A stretch of 13,035 nt of DNA from Pseudomonadota bacterium. Lineage in GTDB: Bacteria > Pseudomonadota > Alphaproteobacteria > Rhizobiales > Methylopilaceae. This document shows positions 7,117-12,086 of this stretch, in pieces. Under the pieces are notes generated by a model. That model was not told the origin of the DNA, ran no database searches, and was given only the letters and a program-made list of their open reading frames with translations. The position numbers were made by a program, and so were the translations under genes. The stretch is taken from contig JAEZCD010000282.1 of NCBI GenBank assembly GCA_023430145.1, positions 1-13,035 on the forward strand, in the 5' to 3' direction. Within the stretch, counting starts at the first letter, position 1. Each line of letters begins with the position of its first letter.

Positions 7117-8916
7117 ATGACTATGCAAAACATGCTCGACGGTGGTCAGGTCATCGTCGACTACCTGATCCGCGAGAAGGTGCCCTACGCCTTCGGGCTC
7201 TGCGGGCACGGCAACATCGGCTTCATCGACGCGCTCTACGAGCGGCAGAGCGACATCGCCACCATCTCGGTCCACCACGAGAGCGTCGCCGGCTTCATGG
7301 CCGACGTCTACTACCGCGTCGCCGGGCAGCCGACGGCGACCTTCACCTCCTGCGGGCCCGGCTCGGCGAACATGCCGATCTGCCTCGCCAACGCCTTCCT
7401 CGACTCGGTGCCGTTCTTCGCCATCACCGGCAACATCCCGACCTCGCAGTTCGGCCGCGGCGCCTTCCAGGAGATGTACCGCCACTACCAGGCCGACTTC
7501 CCCTCGACCGTGAAGGCGGTCTGCAAGCGCGTCTTCCAGCCGACGCGCGGCGAGCAGGTGCCGGGAATGGTGCGGCAGGCCTGGAAGACCATGGTGACGG
7601 GTCGCCCGGGCCCGGTCGTGCTCGACGTGCCGTTCGACATCTTCAAGGAGGCGGCGGCGACCGAGGTCCCGCGGCCGGAGGAGTGGAGCGCCAACATCTC
7701 CTGCCGCGCCGGCGCCGATCCGGAGGGCGTGGAGAAGGCCGTGGACATGCTGCTCGCCTCCGAGCGGCCGGTGATCCTCGTCGGCCAGGGCGTGAAGTAC
7801 GGCGGCCCCACGAAAGAGCTGCGCGAGATCGCCGAGCGGCTGCAGATCCCGGTCGCCTGGTCGGCGAGCGGGCAGGGGGCCATCCCGAGCGAGCATCCGC
7901 TGGCGCTCGGCCTCGTCGCCCGCAACGGGCCGTACCAGGCGAACCATGCGAGCCGCCAGGCGGACGTGCTCTTGGCGCTCGGCGTCCGCTTCGACGACCG
8001 CACCTCGAGCTCCTGGCTGCCCGGCTACTCCTTCACCATCCCGCCGACGCGGCTGATCCATGTCGACATCGACCCGGACGAGATCGGCCGCAACTATCCG
8101 GTCGCGCTCGGGCTGATGGCCGATGTCCGGACCTTTATGCGCCAGGTGCTGGCCGAGCTGGATCGGCGCGGGGTCGGGGTCATCCCGGCGGCGCGGAAAA
8201 AATGGCTCGCCGACATCGACGGCTACCGCAGGGAGTGGGACGCGCTGATCGCGCCCGGCTTCAAGGACGAGTCGAGCCCGATCGGCCCGCAGCGCGCCGC
8301 GCACGAGATCGACAAGGCGCTGCCCGAGGATGCCATCCTCGTCAGCGACATCGGCATCCACCACAACTGGCTGATCCAGTACTGCAAGCCGAAGCGGCCG
8401 GATTCGCTGATCGGCTCGATGGGCTTCGGCCCGATGGGCTTCGGCGTCGCCGGCGTCTTGGGGGCGAAGCTCGCCGCGCCGGATCGGCCCTGCGTCTCGG
8501 TCTGCGGCGACGGCGCCTTCCTGATGCATGCGAGCGTGCTCGCCACCGCGGTCGAGTACGAGATCCCGGTCGTCTGGGTGGTCTGGAACAATTACGCCTA
8601 CGCCTCGATCCGCGGCCTGCAGCGCGGCTATCTCGGCGGCCGCGAGCTGGCGACGGACTTCAAGGATCCGAAGACCGGGCTGCCCTACAATCCGGACTTC
8701 GCCGCCATGGCCCGCTCCGCCGGCGTCGATGCCGTCAGCGTCGACAAGCCGGGCGAGCTGAACGACGCTCTGAAGATGGCGATCGCCGCGGGCAAGCCGT
8801 TCCTGATCGACGCCAACATCTCCGCCGACGAGAACCCGAAGGGGGCGGGCGTGTGGGAGCTGCCCGGCCTCGGCTACGGCAAGCCGGCGATCGGCTCGAG
8901 ATACGTGCCGGCGTAG
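7117..8916 (+). CDS. Thiamine diphosphate-dependent enzyme, acetolactate synthase-like
   Basis: A 599-residue cytosolic enzyme with the three-domain layout of the acetolactate synthase/decarboxylase group. The N-terminal Pyr domain has the catalytic glutamate in HHESVAG (E55) and the conserved TSCGPGSANM. The middle domain has LALGVRFDDRT and LIHVDIDPDEIGRNY, close to the FAD-binding region of acetolactate synthases. The C-terminal PP domain holds the ThDP/Mg2+ motif, GDG (464-466) to NN (491-492). It would form or cleave a C-C bond next to a carbonyl, probably on a 2-oxo acid or 2-hydroxyacyl substrate. It is unlikely to be the biosynthetic acetolactate synthase, because no small subunit follows and it is the last gene of a transport operon. 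Relatives include sulfoacetaldehyde acetyltransferase and glyoxylate carboligase; neither can be chosen from the sequence. ATGs at 7123 and 7132 are other possible starts. Confidence 0.9.
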   Translation: MTMQNMLDGGQVIVDYLIREKVPYAFGLCGHGNIGFIDALYERQSDIATISVHHESVAGFMADVYYRVAGQPTATFTSCGPGSANMPICLANAFLDSVPFFAITGNIPTSQFGRGAFQEMYRHYQADFPSTVKAVCKRVFQPTRGEQVPGMVRQAWKTMVTGRPGPVVLDVPFDIFKEAAATEVPRPEEWSANISCRAGADPEGVEKAVDMLLASERPVILVGQGVKYGGPTKELREIAERLQIPVAWSASGQGAIPSEHPLALGLVARNGPYQANHASRQADVLLALGVRFDDRTSSSWLPGYSFTIPPTRLIHVDIDPDEIGRNYPVALGLMADVRTFMRQVLAELDRRGVGVIPAARKKWLADIDGYRREWDALIAPGFKDESSPIGPQRAAHEIDKALPEDAILVSDIGIHHNWLIQYCKPKRPDSLIGSMGFGPMGFGVAGVLGAKLAAPDRPCVSVCGDGAFLMHASVLATAVEYEIPVVWVVWNNYAYASIRGLQRGYLGGRELATDFKDPKTGLPYNPDFAAMARSAGVDAVSVDKPGELNDALKMAIAAGKPFLIDANISADENPKGAGVWELPGLGYGKPAIGSRYVPA

Positions 8917-8949
8917 GCTATAGGCCCGAACCGGTATCGCCGAACGAAC

Positions 8950-8976
8950 GAAACGCCCGCCGCTCGCGGGCGTTTC
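8950..8976 (+). terminator. Intrinsic terminator of the ABC/ThDP operon
   Basis: A perfect 11-bp stem, GAAACGCCCGC (8950-8960) with GCGGGCGTTTC (8966-8976), encloses a five-base loop. The A-rich left side (AACGAAC) and the following TCGTTT extend the pairing and supply a short T-rich tail. It lies 33 bp after the ThDP enzyme stop and separates this operon from the baeRF-like gene. Confidence 0.85.
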
Positions 8977-9028
8977 TCGTTTCGGCGCCCGGTGCGCCCG
9001 CCGCTGCTCACGGTCTCGTCAGCCGGTG

Positions 9029-9055
9029 CCGTTCCGGCCCCGGGCGCCGGAACGG
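9029..9055. repeat. Perfect 10-bp inverted repeat overlapping the -35 region of the baeRF-like gene
   Basis: CCGTTCCGGC (9029-9038) and GCCGGAACGG (9046-9055) are exact reverse complements separated by seven bases. The right arm contains the GGAAC of the candidate EcfG promoter. No T tract follows, so a terminator role is unlikely. It may be an operator, or GC-rich chance pairing. Confidence 0.6.
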
Positions 9056-9074
9056 ACACGCTGTCGGTGGCGTT
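9049..9074 (+). promoter_or_regulatory. Candidate EcfG (general stress response) promoter
   Basis: GGAAC (9049-9053) and CGTT (9071-9074) are separated by 17 bases. This matches the GGAAC-N16/17-CGTT promoter of the alphaproteobacterial extracytoplasmic sigma factor EcfG. Transcription would begin near 9081, about 35 bases before the ATG at 9117, with AAGGA in the leader. The sequence match is exact; its use is inferred. Confidence 0.6.
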
Positions 9075-9102
9075 CGCCCGTGATCCCTCCGAACGATCCG
9101 AA

Positions 9103-9107
9103 AAGGA
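9103..9107 (+). promoter_or_regulatory. Ribosome binding site of the baeRF-like gene
   Basis: AAGGA, nine bases before the ATG at 9117, supports that start. Confidence 0.55.
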
Positions 9108-9116
9108 CGCGAGTGC

Positions 9117-10238
9117 ATGCTCCATGTCGACATCCCGACCCGGTCCGAGTTCGCGGCGCTGAACGATGTCCGCGCCGACGCCTGCGTGTCGATCTACCTG
9201 CCGACGACTCCTCTCACGCAGGAGGCGGACGCAGGCCGCATCGAGCTCGGCAATCTCGCCAGGCAAGCCCGGGAGCAGCTCGAGGCAAAGGATTTCGACA
9301 AGCGGCGGCTCTCCGCTCTGATGGAGCAGCTTGACGACCTCGGCGAGGATACGGCGTTCTGGCGCCTCCAGGCGAACAGTCTCGCCGTGCTCGCGACGCC
9401 CGACAGGCTCGTCACGTTCCGACTGGCGAACAAGCTGACGCCCACGGTGCAGGTCTCGGATCGATTCCACCTCAAGCCGCTGTTGCGTGCGATAACCTTC
9501 CCCCACGCCGCCTACGTTCTGGCGCTCTCGGAGAACGCGGTGCGGCTCGTCGAGGTCGATGCCGGTCTGCCGCCCGTCACCGTCAGGGTCGAGGACATGC
9601 CGAAGGATGCGGCGAGCAGTGTCGGGAAATCGACGCTGAACGACCGCTCACCGAGCGGTCGCATCCACGGCTCCGAAGGGCAGAACGTCCGGCTTCGCCA
9701 GTATGCCCGCAAGATCGACGCGGCGCTGCGGCCGGTCTTGGCCGGACAGGAGGTGCCGCTCATCCTCGCCGCGACCGGCCGGCTCGCCGATCTCTACCGC
9801 TCAGTGAACAGCTATCCTCACCTGCTGCCGAAGGGGATCGGCGACAGTCCCGACCGGATCCCGGATCACGCGCTCGCCGACGCGGCGCGGCCGCTGCTCG
9901 ATGCCGCCTACGCGGCCGAGGTCGCCGAACTGCGAGCACGCTTCGATACCCTCGCCGGTGCCGGCCGGGCGACCAGCGACCTCTCGGATGCCGCGCGGGC
10001 GGCAACTCAGGGAGCGGTCGAGACGCTGCTGGTCGACATCGACTCCGTGGTTCCGGGCACCATCGACGAGGAGACGGGGGCGATCACCTTCGCCGATGAC
10101 AATGATGCCGGCTCCTACGGCGTAGTCGACGAGATCGCCGGCCGGTCGCTGGCGAGCGGCGCGCGGGTCTTGGGCGTCCGCAAGGCAGATCTGCCGGGCA
10201 ACGGCGAGCTAGCGGCGATCTTGCGCTACGCCGTCTGA
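9117..10238 (+). CDS. Bacterial/archaeal eRF1-like (baeRF) family protein
   Basis: A 373-residue cytosolic protein with no signal peptide or membrane segment. I recognise it as a baeRF-type protein, distantly related to eRF1 and Pelota, from the opening ADACVSIYLPT (about 20-30), FWRLQANSLAVLATPD (81-96) and FHLKPLL (117-123). Further matches are the AAYVLALSENAVRLVEVD strand pair (131-148) and the final SYGVVDEIAGRSLASGARVLGVRKADLP. A GSEGQNVRLRQYAR segment (185-198) resembles the GGQ loop and following helix of eRF1, with Glu in place of the first Gly. Members are thought to act on ribosomes, but bacterial functions are largely untested. The gene stands alone, between a terminator and a convergent neighbour. 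A candidate EcfG promoter lies upstream, which suggests a stress role. The exact baeRF subfamily number is uncertain. Confidence 0.75.
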   Translation: MLHVDIPTRSEFAALNDVRADACVSIYLPTTPLTQEADAGRIELGNLARQAREQLEAKDFDKRRLSALMEQLDDLGEDTAFWRLQANSLAVLATPDRLVTFRLANKLTPTVQVSDRFHLKPLLRAITFPHAAYVLALSENAVRLVEVDAGLPPVTVRVEDMPKDAASSVGKSTLNDRSPSGRIHGSEGQNVRLRQYARKIDAALRPVLAGQEVPLILAATGRLADLYRSVNSYPHLLPKGIGDSPDRIPDHALADAARPLLDAAYAAEVAELRARFDTLAGAGRATSDLSDAARAATQGAVETLLVDIDSVVPGTIDEETGAITFADDNDAGSYGVVDEIAGRSLASGARVLGVRKADLPGNGELAAILRYAV

Positions 10239-10243
10239 AGTGT

Positions 10244-10279
10244 GCGAGGGACCGCCCGCGGCGGCGGCCGGTCCCTCGC
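10244..10279. terminator. Shared hairpin between convergent genes
   Basis: GCGAGGGACCG (10244-10254) pairs perfectly with CGGTCCCTCGC (10269-10279) around a 14-base GC-rich loop. It fills the 41-bp gap between the stop of the baeRF-like gene and the stop of the minus-strand amidohydrolase. There is no clear T tract on either strand, so it may work as a weak bidirectional terminator or 3' end stabiliser. Confidence 0.6.
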
Positions 10280-11200
10280 TCAGCTCAGCTTCTCCCCCGG
10301 CTCGAACCCGTACAGCGCCGCCGGATTGTCGACCAGGATCCGCGTCCGCGCCGTCGCGTCCGGCACCCAGAGCTCCAACAGGTCGGCGAGCTCGCCGTCG
10401 TTCGGCATGCGCTTCTTCATCATCACGTGCGGCCAGTCGGTGCCCCAGACGAGCCGCTCCGCCGCCGCCGCCGCGAGCCTTTGCGCAGCGCGCGCGACGT
10501 CGTCGTAGGGAACGTCGGCCGAGGCAGAAATGCGGTAGGGGCCGGTCAGCTTGACCCAGCAATGGCCGCCATCGATCAGGCGCAAGAGGTGCGAAAAGCC
10601 CGGGTGCTCCGGCCAGCCGGCGGCGCCGCTCTTGGGATAGCCGAGATGGCCGAGGACGATGTCGACCGGCAGGTCTTTTACCTGCGCGGCGAAATCCTTC
10701 GCTTCGTCGAAATTGACCAGGAACTCGAGATGCCAGCCGTGCTCGCCGATCAGCCCGACGAGCGTCTTCACCAGCTCAACGGGCACGAGGTTCTTGCCCT
10801 CGCGGCGGTCGACGACGTTGAGCCGTATCCCGCGCACGCCGGCCGCGTGCATGTCGGCGATCTCGGCCTTCGACAGCGTCGGCTCGATCACCGCGACGCC
10901 GCGCAGGCCGGCCCCGGTCTCCCGCAGCGCCGCCAGCATGGCCGTGTTGTCGGTGCCGTAGACGCTCGGCTGCACCAGCACGGCCCTTTCGACGCCGAGC
11001 GCTGCGAGAAGCGCCCGATAAGCGCCGAGCGGCGCGTCCGGCGGTGTGTAGATGCGCTCGGCCGCATAGGGAAATGCTTCCGCCGGCCCGCAGACATGGG
11101 CGTGCGTGTCGCAGGCGAAGGGAGGGAAGGCGGTCTTCGGCGCGCGGGGAGAGGGATCGGCGGCGGCGCAGAGCGGCGCGTAGTCGGGAATGTTCGGCAT
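10280..11200 (-). CDS. Amidohydrolase, 2-pyrone-4,6-dicarboxylate lactonase (LigI)-like
   Basis: A 306-residue cytosolic metal-dependent hydrolase of the amidohydrolase-2 family. After a ~28-residue Pro/Ala-rich leader come DTHAHV (H33, H35), VLVQPSVYGTDN (75-86), GVRGIRLNVV (121-130), VLGHLGYPK (H185) and VWGTDWPHV (D255). These are the order and spacing of the LigI-like group, which opens lactone rings such as 2-pyrone-4,6-dicarboxylate in protocatechuate or syringate breakdown. In contrast to the ligand-poor relative at 2135-2974, the two N-terminal histidines, the barrel histidine and the aspartate are all kept. Many members act on other lactones, so the substrate is open. The start at 11200 has no strong ribosome binding site, but no better start lies in frame. 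It converges on the baeRF-like gene. Confidence 0.87.
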   Translation of the reverse strand: MPNIPDYAPLCAAADPSPRAPKTAFPPFACDTHAHVCGPAEAFPYAAERIYTPPDAPLGAYRALLAALGVERAVLVQPSVYGTDNTAMLAALRETGAGLRGVAVIEPTLSKAEIADMHAAGVRGIRLNVVDRREGKNLVPVELVKTLVGLIGEHGWHLEFLVNFDEAKDFAAQVKDLPVDIVLGHLGYPKSGAAGWPEHPGFSHLLRLIDGGHCWVKLTGPYRISASADVPYDDVARAAQRLAAAAAERLVWGTDWPHVMMKKRMPNDGELADLLELWVPDATARTRILVDNPAALYGFEPGEKLS

Positions 11201-11296
11201 GGCTCGTCGCGTTGCGGGGAGGCGGCTCCTTCTTAAACGAGGCGGTGGCGGGAACGAAGCACGCCCGTGCGCTGTCCGCGTCGCCCTTTGCGAAGA

Positions 11297-11358
11297 GTCA
11301 TCCCCTCGTCATCCTCCCCGAACGCCCATCCGCTCGTCATCCTCCGCAAATCTCCGCC
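11297..11358. repeat. Degenerate fragments of repeat family 2
   Basis: GTCATCC recurs at 11297, 11308 and 11336, just before the full copy starting at 11359. The third is followed by TCCGC. They look like truncated left ends of the same element, so the element seems to have inserted or been copied here more than once. Confidence 0.6.
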
Positions 11359-11446
11359 GTCATCCTCCGCGAAGGCGGAGGATCCAGCCTTTTTCGCCGG
11401 CGCGCAGAGAAAGAAAGCTGGGTCCTCCGCCTTCGCGGAGGACGAC
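11359..11446. repeat. 88-nt palindromic repeat, family 2, copy 1
   Basis: The left arm (11359-11387) starts GTCATCCTCCGCG and ends GGATCCAG. The right arm (11418-11446) is its near-perfect reverse complement (27 of 29 positions). Each arm contains its own small palindrome, CCTCCGC-GAAG-GCGGAGG, so it can fold as one long hairpin or as two short ones. The spacer is 11388-11417 and can itself partly pair (T-rich left, A-rich right). Confidence 0.92.
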
Positions 11447-11504
11447 GAGCGGAGGGCCCTGCGTGCGGATGCATCGCCATTCTGCTTCACTCGTCGTGAT
11501 ACTC

Positions 11505-11570
11505 TCCGACATTTCGAATAAATTAGCCAATCATTCTCTGAAAACCTGCTTGGCAATCCTCGGCAAGTAT
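11505..11570. other. AT-rich patch between the two repeat copies
   Basis: This stretch, including TTTCGAATAAATTAGCCAATCATTC, is clearly richer in A and T than anything else in the window. It lies exactly between the two family 2 repeats. No gene, clean promoter or known motif is visible. It could be a remnant of inserted DNA, or regulatory DNA for the neighbouring minus-strand gene. Confidence 0.5.
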
Positions 11571-11575
11571 CCCTC

Positions 11576-11662
11576 GTCATCCTCCGCGAAAGCGGAGGAT
11601 CCAGCTCTTCTTCTCGGCGCCCCAAGAAAAAGACTGGATCCTCCGCCTTCGCGGAGGACGAC
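11576..11662. repeat. 87-nt palindromic repeat, family 2, copy 2
   Basis: The left arm (11576-11604) starts GTCATCCTCCGCG and ends GGATCCAG. The right arm (11634-11662) starts CTGGATCCTCCGCC and ends GGACGAC; the arms agree at 27 of 29 positions. It has the same orientation, arm lengths and pyrimidine/purine spacer plan as copy 1, but the spacer sequence has diverged. It ends 30 bp from the stop of the zinc-ribbon gene and may serve as its 3' hairpin. Confidence 0.92.
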
Positions 11663-11692
11663 GAAGGAGATGCCTCGGACACTACGAATCCC

Positions 11693-11902
11693 TCACGGAT
11701 CCCTGTCCTCGGTGCTGCCGAAGATCTCCTCGAAGGAGTCGTCGACCTCGTCGAGGTCGCGCAGCGTCGCCACGCGGTCGAGCGGGATCGGCTTGCCGCA
11801 ATGCGGGCAGGTCAGCTCGGTCTGCATGCGCACGGTGGCGAGCGGCTGCTCGGTCTCGTGCCCGCAGGCCGGGCAGCGGATGCTGACTGTCTTCGAGCCC
11901 AT
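11693..11902 (-). CDS. Small zinc-ribbon protein, function unknown
   Basis: A 69-residue protein with two CxxC pairs, C10-P-A-C13 and C32-P-H-C35, the layout of a single zinc ribbon (MJ0042-like appearance). An acidic C-terminal tail follows (DLDEVDDSFEEIFGSTEDRDP), with no membrane segment. I chose the ATG at 11902 because GGAG lies eight bases upstream on the minus strand. An in-frame ATG at 11938 would add 12 residues rich in Arg and Gly and has no good ribosome binding site. The strong base composition bias of the ribbon, the paired cysteines and the site make it a real gene. Short ribbons with acidic tails often bind nucleic acid or partner proteins, but nothing here shows which. It is divergent from the NCS2 permease. 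Confidence 0.8.
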   Translation of the reverse strand: MGSKTVSIRCPACGHETEQPLATVRMQTELTCPHCGKPIPLDRVATLRDLDEVDDSFEEIFGSTEDRDP

Positions 11903-11910
11903 GGCCTCGC

Positions 11911-11914
11911 TCCG
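11911..11914 (-). promoter_or_regulatory. Ribosome binding site deciding the zinc-ribbon start
   Basis: On the minus strand GGAG lies eight bases before the ATG at 11902, favouring this start over the ATG at 11938. Confidence 0.6.
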
Positions 11915-11971
11915 GCGCGGCCGTCGGCCGCCGCGCATTCATTGACGGATGTGAGCGGCCATATTGCGACA

Positions 11972-11983
11972 GCCGCGCGCGGC
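11972..11983. repeat. 12-bp perfect palindrome in the divergent gap
   Basis: GCCGCGCGCGGC is a perfect palindrome in the intergenic space (11939-12086) between the divergent zinc-ribbon and permease genes. It could be an operator, but such runs arise easily at this GC content. TTGACG at 11942-11947 lacks a well-spaced -10 box, so no promoter is called. Confidence 0.3.
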
Positions 11984-12074
11984 CGTCATGTCGAGCCCTG
12001 CCACGCATCGCTGCCGCCGGCGCCCCTACCCATCCGCCGCCCGAATATGTGAGAAAGCAGGCGCAACCATCGAC

Positions 12075-12080
12075 AGGGAG
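12075..12080 (+). promoter_or_regulatory. Ribosome binding site of the NCS2 permease
   Basis: AGGGAG lies six bases before the GTG at 12087 and supports that start, in phase with the whole downstream reading frame. Confidence 0.65.
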
Positions 12081-12086
12081 CGCGAC

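Larger units (their letters stand above)
11201..11692. other. 490-bp region without genes, repeat-rich
   Basis: No credible gene lies between the minus-strand amidohydrolase start and the zinc-ribbon stop. The open frames here translate the repeats into peptides containing SSSSAKAEDP, a well-known artefact of this repeat family. The region holds two full palindromic repeats, degenerate GTCATCC fragments and an AT-rich patch. Any promoter for the amidohydrolase gene should lie just right of 11200, but I see no clear boxes. Confidence 0.75.

Noticed and set aside
7117..8916. Naming the ThDP enzyme as biosynthetic IlvB, Xsc or Gcl
   Set aside because: Motifs are common to the whole group and no ilvN-type small subunit or diagnostic partner gene is present.
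11297..11662. CRISPR array
   Set aside because: The repeats are self-complementary, ~88 nt long, irregularly spaced and only two full copies; no cas genes are near.
11233..11682. Minus-strand 149-codon frame and plus-strand 251-codon frame
   Set aside because: They translate the palindromic repeats (SSSSAKAEDP repeats) and have no ribosome binding site or family match.
11942..11966. Sigma-70 promoter for the NCS2 permease (TTGACG)
   Set aside because: No -10-like hexamer lies at 16-18 bp spacing; the ATATT nearby is only 12-13 bp away.
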